A stretch of 49,293 nucleotides of DNA from Jannaschia formosa (GCF_003340555.1 NZ_QPLJ01000026.1:1-49293); one strand, 5' to 3'. Positions 33,823-42,437 are shown, counted from the stretch's first letter. Made by a program: numbers and translations. Notes: generated by a model from the sequence alone, not told the origin.

Positions 33823-34875
33823 ATGACAGACACGACCCTTTCGACGGTTGGCCTCCGGTCCACCCTGCGCCAACTATGGCAAGACCAGCGGGTCTGGCTT
33901 GCCTCGGCGCTGATCCTTGTGGCGCTGGCAGTGTTCGACACGCCCCAGGCCGCTGATAGCGCGCTCTTTGCAGGCACTGCACTGCTGAACACGGCGCCCT
34001 TCCTGATCCTGTCCATCGCCATTGCCGCCTGGGCGGGGGCTACAGGCGCGGATAATCTGATCGCCAAGGCGTTCACAGGCGCGCCGCTCCTGATGATCGG
34101 GCTGGGCGCGCTGGCGGGCGGTGTATCGCCCTTCTGCTCTTGCGGTGTGATCCCGCTGATCGCGGCGCTGCTGGCCATGGGCGTGCCGTTGTCGGCCGTA
34201 ATGGCCTTCTGGCTCGCCTCGCCGATCATGGACCCGTCGATGTTCGTGCTGACCGCGGGCGTGCTCGACCTCGAGTTTGCGGTGGCCAAGACGGTCGCCG
34301 CCATCGGGCTAGGCGTGTTCGGCGGAACAGTCGTGCACCTGATGATGAAGGGTGGGGCCTTCACCGATCCGCTGCGCGAGGGCATCGGCAATGGCGGCTG
34401 CGGCGGCGCGAAGATCCGCGCGCCAAAGCCTGTCGTCTGGCGCTTCTGGCAAGACGCCGAACGCCGCGCGAAGTTCGGCAAGACGGCGCTGAGCACGACG
34501 CTGTTCCTCGCCAAGTGGCTGACGCTCGCTTTCATCCTTGAAAGTCTGATGCTGGCGTGGATTCCAGCTGAGACCGTGACCGCGGCGCTTGGAGGCGAGG
34601 GACTCATGCCCATCGTCACGGCGACGCTTGTGGGCGTGCCGGCCTATCTCAACGGCTACGCGGCGCTGCCGCTGGTGGGCGGGTTGATCGAGCAGGGCAT
34701 GGCGCCGGGGGCCGGCATGGCCTTCCTCGTGGCGGGCGGCGTGACCTCGCTCCCCGCGGCCATGGCCGTCTGGGCGCTCGCTCGGCCACAGGTCTTTGCG
34801 CTCTATATCGGGCTGTCGCTGACAGGCGCCTTCGCTTCGGGGCTGCTGTTCCAGCTCTGGACCTCGATGGCATGA
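33823..34875 (+). CDS. ArsP-like permease (DUF318 family)
   Basis: The product has 350 residues with eight to nine membrane segments. SPFCSCGVIPLIAALLAMGV is the conserved cysteine motif of the permease family that includes ArsP, and NGGCGGAK adds another Cys in the central cytoplasmic loop. ArsP proteins export trivalent organoarsenicals such as methylarsenite and roxarsone derivatives. CCGGAG lies about 9 bases before the ATG; a GTG directly before it is also in frame. Position behind arsR supports an arsenic or antimony role, though some family members handle other metals. Confidence 0.78.
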   Translation: MTDTTLSTVGLRSTLRQLWQDQRVWLASALILVALAVFDTPQAADSALFAGTALLNTAPFLILSIAIAAWAGATGADNLIAKAFTGAPLLMIGLGALAGGVSPFCSCGVIPLIAALLAMGVPLSAVMAFWLASPIMDPSMFVLTAGVLDLEFAVAKTVAAIGLGVFGGTVVHLMMKGGAFTDPLREGIGNGGCGGAKIRAPKPVVWRFWQDAERRAKFGKTALSTTLFLAKWLTLAFILESLMLAWIPAETVTAALGGEGLMPIVTATLVGVPAYLNGYAALPLVGGLIEQGMAPGAGMAFLVAGGVTSLPAAMAVWALARPQVFALYIGLSLTGAFASGLLFQLWTSMA

Positions 34876-34880
34876 GCCAA

Positions 34881-34908
34881 AGCGGCGAGCTAGCGCCGCC
34901 TCGCCGCT
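34881..34908 (+). terminator. Intergenic hairpin between permease and MFS genes
   Basis: AGCGGCGAG (34881-34889) and CTCGCCGCT (34900-34908) form a perfect 9-base-pair stem with a 10-base loop, 5 bases after the permease stop. No T-run follows (CCCTTCC), so it may be an attenuator or mRNA-stabilising stem rather than a full terminator. Confidence 0.5.
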
Positions 34909-34929
34909 CCCTTCCTGATTGAACCCATC

Positions 34930-36090
34930 ATGATCGCAAGACTGACACCAGCGCGGCGCGGGCTGATAGTTACCGCCCTCGGCTCATCGCTGACCGTCAG
35001 CTGGGCCTCGAGCTACTACATTCCCGCCGTTCTGGCGGTGCCCATGGCCGAAGACCTTGGCCTTTCGCCGGTCTGGGTCTTCGGCGCGTTTTCCATGGCG
35101 TTGGTGGTGTCTGCCATGGTCGGACCATGGGCCGGGGCGCGGATTGACCGGATCGGTGGGCGCGGCGTGCTGATGCTATCCAACCTCGTCTTTGCCGTGG
35201 GCCTTGGCCTGCTGGCGGTGGCCCCATCGCCGACGGTCCTGTTCGCAGGCTGGGCGGTCATCGGTCTTGGCATGGGGATCGGGCTGTATGAAGCGGGCTT
35301 TGCCACGCTAGCGGGGATCTATGGCAAGGAGGCGCGCGGGCCGATCACCGGCATCACCCTCATCGCAGGCTTCGCGAGCACGGTCGGCTGGCCGCTCTCG
35401 GGTCTGATGCTGGCGACTTGGGGCTGGCGGGAGGCCTGCCTCGGCTGGGCGCTGATCCATCTGTTCCTGGCACTGCCGCTGAACGCGTGTCTGCCGAAGG
35501 GCACCGAGAAGCCAGTCGGGTCGGACATGCCGCGCGACGATGGACCTCCGCCCTCCCGCCTCGCGCTGACACTTTTGGCTTTCGTCTTTGCTGCGACTTG
35601 GTTCAACTCGACGGCCATGGCTGCGCATCTGCCGGGGCTGCTGCAGACAGCGGGGGCCAGCACCGCCGTCGCCATCGCGGCCGGAGCCCTCATAGGCCCG
35701 GCACAGGTTGCGGCGCGGGTTCTGGAGTTCAGCCTGCTGCGCCGCTTCCACCCGCTCGCATCGACCAGGCTCGCAGCTGCAGCCCATCCGGTCGCAGCCT
35801 TGGCGCTGGTGACGTTTGGTGGACCTGCTGCTTACGTTTTTGCCATCCTGCATGGCGCGGGCAATGGCATCCTGACCATCGCAAAAGGCACGCTGCCGCT
35901 CGCGTTGTTCGGGCCGGCTGGCTACGGGCAGCGCATTGGCTGGCTGAACGCGCCGGCGCGCATCCTCCAAGCGGCGGCACCATTGATCTTTGGCGCCGCG
36001 CTCTCGGCGTGGGGACTGTCGGCTATCTGGCTTACAGCTGGGATCGGCATGGCGTCGATGGTTGCGCTGGTCATGCTCAGGCGTTCCTGA
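34930..36090 (+). CDS. MFS transporter (possible arsenical exporter)
   Basis: The product has 386 residues with 12 membrane segments. The loop-2/3 motif appears as GPWAGARIDRIGGRGVLM. It is in the ars cluster and in the size range of ArsK-type MFS proteins, which export arsenite, antimonite or organoarsenicals; the sequence alone does not prove the substrate. The Shine-Dalgarno sequence is weak. It lies 54 bases after the permease, with a hairpin between, and is followed by a terminator-like stem. Confidence 0.75.
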   Translation: MIARLTPARRGLIVTALGSSLTVSWASSYYIPAVLAVPMAEDLGLSPVWVFGAFSMALVVSAMVGPWAGARIDRIGGRGVLMLSNLVFAVGLGLLAVAPSPTVLFAGWAVIGLGMGIGLYEAGFATLAGIYGKEARGPITGITLIAGFASTVGWPLSGLMLATWGWREACLGWALIHLFLALPLNACLPKGTEKPVGSDMPRDDGPPPSRLALTLLAFVFAATWFNSTAMAAHLPGLLQTAGASTAVAIAAGALIGPAQVAARVLEFSLLRRFHPLASTRLAAAAHPVAALALVTFGGPAAYVFAILHGAGNGILTIAKGTLPLALFGPAGYGQRIGWLNAPARILQAAAPLIFGAALSAWGLSAIWLTAGIGMASMVALVMLRRS

Positions 36091-36135
36091 AACAGATTCT
36101 GATCGCCTTTCCATGCGATCAAAGAACTGTTTGTT
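36090..36135 (+). terminator. Probable terminator of the second ars unit
   Basis: AAACAGATTCTGATCGC pairs with GCGATCAAAGAACTGTTT (two small bulges) around the loop CTTTCCAT, directly at the MFS stop codon, and TTTGTTG follows. The stem overlaps the end of the converging truncated YgjP gene. Confidence 0.5.
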
Positions 36136-36697
36136 GCTGCGTCTGTGCTTCCGCGGCCTTGCTCGTGTTTATGCCTGCTTGGGATCGCTGCCGGGTCTGG
36201 CGTACAATGAGAGCTTTCGGCCTGAATGCCTCCGGATCCGGGAAGTGGCCGAGACAGAGCTCGATCCGCTCAGGAAACTTGATGTGTGCCCGGTCCCGGT
36301 ACCATGCCTCGACCAGTTCGCGCGTCACCTCCGGCCTGGTCGGCCGGTGTGTCTGCACAACGATGTAGCCGCGGATCAGCTTTACGCTTTCCTGGACATG
36401 CGGGACGACCTTCAGCCGATACTGGCGCCCGAGGTAGAGATGGGTCTCCCCGGCGACGAACCTGCGTTCCGGTGTTCTTGGAAGGAACTGGGCGAAGTAC
36501 CGCTGCTGCCGCGTCACCCATGCCGCGCGCTTCCGCAGCTTGGCTTCTATGGCGTCGAGCGTCGTGTCCTCCGGGGCCGCGATCACCACCGAAGCATCCG
36601 GCTCGACAGCGATCTCTAGCGTCTTCCTCGGACGGCGGACGATCTCGTACCGGATCTCCTGCTCGCCGTACTGCAGGCAGTGCAGTTCCCGCGTCAT
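36119..36697 (-). pseudogene. YgjP/M48-type metallopeptidase gene lacking its active-site end
   Basis: The N-terminal 165 residues follow the YgjP (DUF45) pattern: VRRPRKTLEIAVEPDASVVI, ERRFVAGETHLYLGRQYRL, and FPDPEAFRPKALIVRQ. Family members continue with RQRWGS, then the Zn-binding HELCH helix. Here the sequence diverges after IVRQTRQRSQ and stops, so the metal site is missing. The breakpoint lies near 36200, at the border with the ars cluster. YgjP-like genes often follow hsdR in type I restriction loci, and a truncated hsdM is present about 28 kb away, but whether the two share an origin cannot be told. Confidence 0.75.
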
Positions 36698-36816
36698 GCC
36701 GCGAACCGGGCCCGAGCAAGATCCATGATCTTGAGTTCGAGATCGTCGAGCACCTGCACGGGCAGGTCGACGCCCCTCTCGTCACGCAGACCTACGCCAT
36801 GGCAGGGTTCCTTTTC
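36694..36816 (-). pseudogene. 3' end of a gene coupled to the YgjP-type gene
   Basis: One minus-strand frame reads GLRDERGVDLPVQVLDDLEL then KIMDLARARFAA and ends with a TGA that overlaps the YgjP start (ATGA at 36697-36694). The frame is open for about 45 codons, with a TGA further upstream and no start. The overlap suggests a true operon partner of which only the end remains. Family not recognised. Confidence 0.35.
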
Positions 36817-36894
36817 TGAAGTAATGCCTTGTCATGCCGGAATCTCGACACCAATAGAATTGTCTATCTCTGCATCTAGGCTACACAGAAAACC

Positions 36895-37827
36895 ATGAAC
36901 AGCCGGATCGACTGGGCGCTATGGCGCAGCTTTCTTGCAGTGGCCGAGACCGGCAGCCTGTCGGCGGCCGCCCGCGCGCTCGGCCTCACGCAGCCTACGG
37001 TCGGCCGCCACATCGATACCCTCGAGTCTGCGGTGGGCCAGACCCTGTTCCTGCGCACGCCGCAGGGTCTCGGGCTGACCGAGGCCGCCGCAGCGCTGGT
37101 CCCTGAGGCACGAGCGATGCAGCTGACCGCCGACAGCCTCGCCCGGCGGGCGGCCAGCGCACCGGAGGCGGGCGCCGGCACCGTCCGCATCGCTGCGAGC
37201 CACGTCGTCGGCGCCGAGGTTCTGCCGACCGCTCTTGCCCCGCTGCTGGCCGCGCATCCGGGCCTCGCCGTGGAACTCGCGCTGTCGAACGACAGCGCCG
37301 ACCTGCTGCGGCGGGAGGCCGACCTTGCCATCCGCATGGCGCGCCCCGCGCAGGGCCGCCTCGTCGCGCGGCGGCTGGGAGACGTGCCGCTCGGTCTCTT
37401 TGCGCATCGCGCCTATCTTGACGGCGCCGGCCGGCCCGAGAGCATGACGGACCTGAAGGCGCATGTGCTGATCGGACCGGATGGTGACCCTGCGGCGCTG
37501 GCAGGACTGGAGGCGTTCGGCGGCGTCATTGGTCGGTCCGACCTGCGCCTGCGGACCGACAGCGAGGCGGCCCAAATCGCGAGCATCCGGGCTAGGCTGG
37601 GGATCGGCGTGATGCATGCAGGTATCGCGGCAAGGGACCCGCTTCTGGAGCCGGTGCTGCCCGACCTCTTGAACTGGAGCCTAGACGCCTGGCTCGTCCT
37701 GCACGACGACCTGCGGCGGCTGCCGATGGTCCGCCTCGTGGCGGACCACCTGTCGACGGTGCTGCCGGCCGTGCTGCGTAGCGGAGTGCTGCCGCCTCAC
37801 TCGGGCGTGGCGGTGCGGGCGACGTAG
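36895..37827 (+). CDS. LysR-family transcriptional regulator
   Basis: The product has 310 residues. The winged HTH (RSFLAVAETGSLSAAARALG then LTQPTVGRHIDTLES) covers residues 10-62, and the effector domain follows with DLAIRMARPAQGRLVARRLG. No clear Shine-Dalgarno sequence is seen. The gene is not divergent from an obvious target, since the remnant upstream is broken. Its 3' end overlaps the converging alpha/beta hydrolase gene by 31 bases. Confidence 0.85.
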   Translation: MNSRIDWALWRSFLAVAETGSLSAAARALGLTQPTVGRHIDTLESAVGQTLFLRTPQGLGLTEAAAALVPEARAMQLTADSLARRAASAPEAGAGTVRIAASHVVGAEVLPTALAPLLAAHPGLAVELALSNDSADLLRREADLAIRMARPAQGRLVARRLGDVPLGLFAHRAYLDGAGRPESMTDLKAHVLIGPDGDPAALAGLEAFGGVIGRSDLRLRTDSEAAQIASIRARLGIGVMHAGIAARDPLLEPVLPDLLNWSLDAWLVLHDDLRRLPMVRLVADHLSTVLPAVLRSGVLPPHSGVAVRAT

Positions 37828-38810
37828 TCCGTGATGAGCTGTGCGAGGGTGCGGGCATGGTCGCGGTTCATCAGGATCGAGAAGTGGTCCGCGCCCTCGA
37901 TCGTCGTCTGTGCGCCCATGGTAAAGCGGCCGGCGGTCTCGCGGTGGAGCGGTTCAACGAGATCCGAGAAATCCTCGGAGCCGGGCACCGGGCTACCTGC
38001 CGTCACGGCCAGGACACTCAGTTCGGCGGGCAGATCCTGTGCGGCGGCGCGGGCGGTGATGTCGTCCCAATGCCGCAGTTCCTCTGCGGACGTCGCGAGA
38101 TGGACGCGGTCGCCGGCGAACGCGCGCGCCGCCACCAGCGCATCGCCCTCCAGCCCGGCGGCCCCGGCCTCGAGCGGGTTCCACAGATGCAGGAGCCCGG
38201 TCATCGAGATGCCCGACAGTGCGGACAGAAGCCCCGGAAAGGCGCGGAACTCGGCCACCATGTCGTTGCTGAAGGCGGCAAGTTGATCCTCGTGAGAGGC
38301 GTCTACCAGAACAACGGCAGCCGTATCTGCTGGGAACTGCGCCGCGAAATCGCGCGCGAAGAAGCCGCCCAGTGAGTGGCCTACCACCACGAAGGGGCCG
38401 GCCTCGCCGGCATCGGTCAGGGCGGCGTGCAGGTCGCGCGCCGCCTGTCCGGGCTGGAAGCCCGCGGGCAACTGTTCGCTCAGCCCCATGCCAGCCCGGT
38501 CGTAGGAGCACACCCGCGCGTCATCGTCGAGCGCGTCCTGGACCCAGGTCCAGGTCTCGGCGAAACCCGTTGCGCCCGCCTCGAGCACAAAGGTCGTCTC
38601 ACCGGCGCCGGTGCAGAGGAGCCGCAGATCATGCGTTCCGGTGCTGGCGAAGGTCGCTTCGTGGGACATCTGCGCCTGCGTCCACAGGCGCGCTCCTTCC
38701 TGCGCGGCGGCAATCAGCGCAATGGCCGTCAGCGCAGCGGCAGCAATCCGGAGGGGCCGGCGCAGAGATGCACCCCCGGTTTGGGCGGGAGAGGTGGAGA
38801 GGGTCGTCAT
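37797..38810 (-). CDS. Alpha/beta hydrolase under TetR control
   Basis: The product has 337 residues. A hydrophobic segment at 22-37 is a signal or anchor. The alpha/beta hydrolase fold shows SYDRAGMGLSE at 102-112 and the nucleophile elbow GHSLG with Ser146; the His in EGADHFSI completes the triad. The start at 38810 has AAGGA 9 bases upstream; a TTG at 38831 is in frame. A GGAC-N4-GTCC operator lies just upstream, and the same site is found in front of the neighbouring tetR, which points to repression by that regulator. The substrate is unknown. Confidence 0.82.
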   Translation of the reverse strand: MTTLSTSPAQTGGASLRRPLRIAAAALTAIALIAAAQEGARLWTQAQMSHEATFASTGTHDLRLLCTGAGETTFVLEAGATGFAETWTWVQDALDDDARVCSYDRAGMGLSEQLPAGFQPGQAARDLHAALTDAGEAGPFVVVGHSLGGFFARDFAAQFPADTAAVVLVDASHEDQLAAFSNDMVAEFRAFPGLLSALSGISMTGLLHLWNPLEAGAAGLEGDALVAARAFAGDRVHLATSAEELRHWDDITARAAAQDLPAELSVLAVTAGSPVPGSEDFSDLVEPLHRETAGRFTMGAQTTIEGADHFSILMNRDHARTLAQLITDYVARTATPE

Positions 38811-38830
38811 GGGTCTTTTTCCTTTCTTCA

Positions 38831-38847
38831 ATCGGACGTCCGTCCGT
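38831..38847. promoter_or_regulatory. TetR operator in front of the alpha/beta hydrolase
   Basis: On the minus strand the site reads ACGGACGGACGTCCGAT. It matches the tetR-promoter site ACGGACAACCGTCCTAT at 13 of 17 positions, and both contain GGAC-N4-GTCC. CATAAT just upstream on the minus strand may be the -10. Confidence 0.65.
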
Positions 38848-38868
38848 TATTATGGCGAAAAAAGAGGA

Positions 38869-39447
38869 TCAGGCGAAGCGCATGGCCTTCAGCGCGCGGC
38901 CGATCCCGGCGATGTCGGGCCTTTCGCCCAGTGCGACCGACAGGATCAGGCCCTGGTAGGTCGCGTAGAGAAGGTCGGCGAGGACCGGGGCGGCATGTCC
39001 GGTCCAGTCCCCGCGCGTTGCCTGCCGCCCTTCGATCAGGCGCACGAGCGCGGCCCTGACCGCCGCGCGGTTCTTCACCACCGCGCGATGGAGATCCGGA
39101 TTGGCCAGCGCCTCGGCCGCGATCATCAGGTCGACACGCGGGGCCTGACCGGGGTCCATGTTGGTCAACGCATCGAAGAAAGTGTCGATGATCGCATCGA
39201 GGTCGGCCCCGGTGGCGGAACCGCCGAACGCCGACAGCGCCTCGGCCATCCCCGCCTCCGTCACGCCGAGGATCAGGTCGTCCTTCGACTGGAAGTAGTT
39301 GTAGACCGCCCCGGCGCTCAGCCCCGCCTCACGGAACACGTCGCGCAGGGTGACCTTCGACAGCCCCTTTTCGGCGAAGACGCGCCGCGCGGCAGCGAGG
39401 ATCTGCGCGCGCCGCTCTTCCATGGCTTCCTTCGCAATCTTCGGCAT
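38869..39447 (-). CDS. TetR-family repressor
   Basis: The product has 192 residues. The N-terminal HTH is typical: RRVFAEKGLSKVTLRDVFRE then AGLSAGAVYNYFQSKDDLI. The ligand domain is variable. AAGGTG lies 5 bases before the ATG. It is transcribed in the same direction as the alpha/beta hydrolase, 58 bases before it, and a shared operator sequence lies before each gene, so it probably represses both and answers to a substrate or signal of the hydrolase. Confidence 0.87.
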   Translation of the reverse strand: MPKIAKEAMEERRAQILAAARRVFAEKGLSKVTLRDVFREAGLSAGAVYNYFQSKDDLILGVTEAGMAEALSAFGGSATGADLDAIIDTFFDALTNMDPGQAPRVDLMIAAEALANPDLHRAVVKNRAAVRAALVRLIEGRQATRGDWTGHAAPVLADLLYATYQGLILSVALGERPDIAGIGRALKAMRFA

Positions 39448-39461
39448 CGAGTCACCTTAAA

Positions 39462-39502
39462 ACGGACAACCGTCCTATAATGAGGTCGATTGATAGCGTC
39501 AA
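39462..39502 (-). promoter_or_regulatory. tetR promoter with overlapping operator
   Basis: On the minus strand TTGACG (39502-39497) and TATAGG (39479-39474) are spaced by 17 bases. The operator ACGGACAACCGTCCTAT (plus strand, 39462-39478) covers the -10. This is a standard autoregulated TetR layout. Confidence 0.65.
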
Positions 39503-39854
39503 GCTGGGATAGGCGTGCCCACTGCGGAGGATCGCCGAGGCACCTGTCGGATGGTGGTGACGTTGGCAAGAACAGGAATCCGTGACACCCACGCGCAGTT
39601 CGGATTGTCGTCGACAACGCCGAAATCGTGTAAACGTGCCCCATACTGAACAGAGTGACGCTGGACGCGATACCGGACCGCCGCAAGATGTGCTTGAGAG
39701 ACGATCCAAAACGCATCGAGATCACAGAGCAGAACCTGTCGCATCTCAAATCCGGTAAGGCGCATGGCATGCCGTCCCAGCCCCTCTCCTTCATATGCCA
39801 AGCGTGCGACTGCCGGCCGGGCACCCTGCTCGAAGGGTCGAAGGAGCGAGGGGT
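39503..39854. other. Stretch without a recognisable gene
   Basis: Frames on both strands are open for up to 100 codons (for example minus strand 39801 to 39499) but have no Shine-Dalgarno sequence, no family likeness and mixed codon use. It may be a remnant. The last 20 bases supply AAGGAG for the NUDIX-GNAT gene. Confidence 0.3.
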
Positions 39855-40760
39855 ATGAGGCCGCGTCCTTCTGCCCGCCTTCTCGTCGTCGATGCCGATG
39901 ACCGTGTCCTGCTCCTGCGGTTCAATCACCGCGACGGCCCCTTGGCAGGGCAGGTCTACTGGGCCACGCCGGGCGGGGCGCTGGAGCCCGACGAAACATG
40001 GGAAGCGGCGGCGATCCGCGAACTGGCCGAGGAAACAGGCATCATCGCTGAAGACCCCGGTGCCCCGGTCCATGTGCGCGACTTTCCGCTACAGCTGCCG
40101 GACGGCACCTGGGTCGAGGCGCAGGAGCGGTTCTTCCTGATCCGCGTGCCCGCGGCGAGAATGGACGCCTCCGGGCGCACGGCGCATGAGGTGCAGGTTC
40201 TGGACCGGCATGAATGGTGGTCGCTCAATGCGCTCGAGCAGACCACCGACATCGTCCACCCCGCGAACCTTTCCGACATCCTTCGGCCCCACCTGCGCGC
40301 CGGATCGGCACTCGGTCTGCGACCCTATGAGGCTGGACGTGACCTCGAACGCTGCTTGGCGATCTGGCGCGTGGCGTCCGAGGCCGGGCATCCGTTCCTC
40401 GATGCCGCGACGCTCGATGCCGATGCTGTGCAGGTCCGCGACGTCTACATGCCTGCGGCCGAAATCGTTGTGGCAGAACGGGGCGGGGCGGTGGTTGGAT
40501 TCATAGCTCTGCTGGACGATCTCGTTGGCGGGCTCTTCGTCGATCCGGCGACACACCGCTCGGGTGCGGGGCGCGCGCTGATCCGCGATGCCGCCCGCGT
40601 CCGTGGTCGGCTGGAGGTCGAGGTCTACGAAGCCAACGCCGGCGCGCGTGCCTTCTATGCCGCCTGCGGCTTCGCCGAGACGGGACGGCGCGAGATCGAC
40701 GATCACGGGCGGAAACTACCGCTGATCCGCATGACCCTGACGCGAGGAGACAGACCATGA
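39855..40760 (+). CDS. NUDIX hydrolase-GNAT acetyltransferase fusion
   Basis: The product has 301 residues. Residues 1-150 are a NUDIX domain with the full box G-x5-E-x7-REL-x-EE-x-G (from GGALEPDETW to EETGII). Residues 155-300 are a GNAT domain: GLFVDPATHRSGAGRALI is the acetyl-CoA loop and EVYEANAGARAFYAACGF the C-terminal motif. NUDIX enzymes cut X-linked nucleoside diphosphates; GNATs acetylate amines. AAGGAG is 8 bases before the ATG. The next gene, a broken DUF1349, overlaps by 4 bases. Confidence 0.87.
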   Translation: MRPRPSARLLVVDADDRVLLLRFNHRDGPLAGQVYWATPGGALEPDETWEAAAIRELAEETGIIAEDPGAPVHVRDFPLQLPDGTWVEAQERFFLIRVPAARMDASGRTAHEVQVLDRHEWWSLNALEQTTDIVHPANLSDILRPHLRAGSALGLRPYEAGRDLERCLAIWRVASEAGHPFLDAATLDADAVQVRDVYMPAAEIVVAERGGAVVGFIALLDDLVGGLFVDPATHRSGAGRALIRDAARVRGRLEVEVYEANAGARAFYAACGFAETGRREIDDHGRKLPLIRMTLTRGDRP

Positions 40761-41320
40761 CCGGGCTGAGCGCTCTGGACTCGGCCGAGTGGTTGAACCC
40801 GCCGAAACCGGCGACCGCACGGATTTCTGGCGCGATACGCTCTACGGCTTCCGGCGCGACAGCGGCCATGCGCTGCTGGTGCCGGTCGAGGGGGACTTCA
40901 CGGCCCATGTCGGCTTCGACGGCGACTATCGTGCGCTTTACGACCAGGCCGGGCTGATGCTGCGCCGGGACGAGGCGCACTGGATCAAGCAAGGCGGGGA
41001 TCGAGCTGTCCGACGGGGTGGCGAACCTCTCGGTCGTGGTCACGCAAGGGGCTTCCGACTGGTCCACTCTGCCGCTCGGTCCCAGGCCGGGACCGCAGCG
41101 CCTGCGCCTGTCGCGGACAGGGGGCGCCATCGTGATCCAGGCCCGCAACGCAGCGAAGCGCTGGCAACTCCTGCGGGTGGCGCCCTTTCTCGAGGGGCCG
41201 GTCCGGATCGGGCTGATGGCCTGCTCGCCCGAGCGCGCCGGGTTCGCGGCGCGCTTTACGGAATTCACCCTCGGTCCGGCCGTCGCGCAGGCCCTGCACG
41301 ACGACAGCCCGGCATCCTAG
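40757..41320 (+). pseudogene. DUF1349 gene, disrupted by a deletion and a 4-base duplication
   Basis: Three frames make up one DUF1349 protein. TGLSALDSAEWLNPP opens at the ATG overlapping the NUDIX-GNAT stop. A second frame has TDFWRDTLYGFRRDSGHAL and LYDQAGLMLRRDEAHWIK. A third frame has IELSDGVANLSVVVTQGAS and LMACSPERAGFAARF. The second break is a tandem CAAG duplication (40986-40993) that shifts the frame. At the first break about a dozen residues of the expected strand are missing, so it is a frame-shifting deletion near 40805. The family is carbohydrate-binding-like (concanavalin fold) of unknown role. Confidence 0.8.
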
Positions 41321-41336
41321 GCGCTCGACGACGCCA

Positions 41337-42437
41337 TCACAGGACGCGTCGTACCGCTGCTGACCGGCGCAGGAGTGCGGTCAGCCCGAAGGCCGCGAGC
41401 GCCGTCGCCGCCACTGACAAGGGAAGGGCCACGGCGTACGGGACACCGAGAGCATCGAGGACACGGCTCAGGCCCACGAGGATCGGCGCGTGCAGGATGA
41501 AGGTGCCGTAGCTGTTCGCAGCCGCCCAAGCCCAGAACGCCGCTGCGCGATCTCCGTGGCGCTGGGTCCAGTGGATGAGTGCCGCGATGGCGCCAAGGGC
41601 GACCAGCGGCTCCCAGGAGGCATAGGAGATGGCGGCCAGCGAAAAGCCCGTTTCGAAGCGGGGCGCATCGGTTGACAGCAGGACGGCCGGCAGAACGGGG
41701 AGCGCCGCCAGACCCACGGCAATTGAGCGCCACAGGCTGCGCGTCGGCAGACGGTCGAGCCAGCCGTTCCGACCCGCCCGCACGCCGACGGCGAAGAGAA
41801 CGACGTAGGATGCAAAGTAGCCAAGCTGGAAGCCCGCGACCGTCGCGCCGACCGGCACGACCTGCCGGACCGCGAGGGCGGCGTGGCCAGTGAGGAGCGC
41901 GAGGCCGAGCCAATGCGCGAAGGGCGGCACGGGCCGGGTTTCGCCCGTGCTCGTCGGCCAGATCGCCAAGACGATCGAGAAGACCAGCAGAGCCGCCGGA
42001 AACCAGAGCGGGCCAAGGATGAAGTTGCCGTGCAGGATACGTCGGCCCGTTTCCGCGAGGATGTCACCGGCAGGGGCGCTGGCTAGCGCGACGGTCAGCG
42101 GGCCGAGCAGGAAGCCGAAGACCAGCACCGGCAGCCCGAGCCGGAGCGCGCGCTCGGACAGGAAGGCGGCTGCGCCCTTCCTGTCCACCGACGCCGGCGT
42201 CAGCGCGCCCGAGATCATGAAGAACAGCCCCATGAAGAAGGCCTGGTTCACGGCGGCGAGGAAGGTGAGCGGGACGCTTGTCGCTTCGGTTGCCTTGAAG
42301 AACCAGCTGCCGCTCGCACCATAGGTGATGGCGGCGTGGTGCAGGATCACCAGCAGGATGAGGCCCGCGCGCAGCCTGTCGATCCAGAAAGCGCGGGTGC
42401 GGGACGGGGCGGGTCGGATTGCCGTGATGGTGGTCAT
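41337..42437 (-). CDS. Acyltransferase family 3 membrane protein
   Basis: The product has 366 residues with about ten membrane segments. RAFWIDRLRAGLILLVILHH at the N-terminus carries the conserved Arg and His of acyltransferase-3 proteins, which move acetyl or other acyl groups onto sugars, lipids or antibiotics at the inner membrane. The start at 42437 has AAGG about 8 bases upstream; the frame is open to 42467. It runs in the same direction as the MocR gene but lies 96 bases after it. The acceptor is unknown. Confidence 0.82.
   Translation of the reverse strand: MTTITAIRPAPSRTRAFWIDRLRAGLILLVILHHAAITYGASGSWFFKATEATSVPLTFLAAVNQAFFMGLFFMISGALTPASVDRKGAAAFLSERALRLGLPVLVFGFLLGPLTVALASAPAGDILAETGRRILHGNFILGPLWFPAALLVFSIVLAIWPTSTGETRPVPPFAHWLGLALLTGHAALAVRQVVPVGATVAGFQLGYFASYVVLFAVGVRAGRNGWLDRLPTRSLWRSIAVGLAALPVLPAVLLSTDAPRFETGFSLAAISYASWEPLVALGAIAALIHWTQRHGDRAAAFWAWAAANSYGTFILHAPILVGLSRVLDALGVPYAVALPLSVAATALAAFGLTALLRRSAAVRRVL

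Noticed and set aside
39499-39801. 100-codon minus-strand frame between tetR and the NUDIX-GNAT gene
   Set aside because: No ribosome-binding site, no recognisable family and mixed codon use; kept only as an unassigned stretch.
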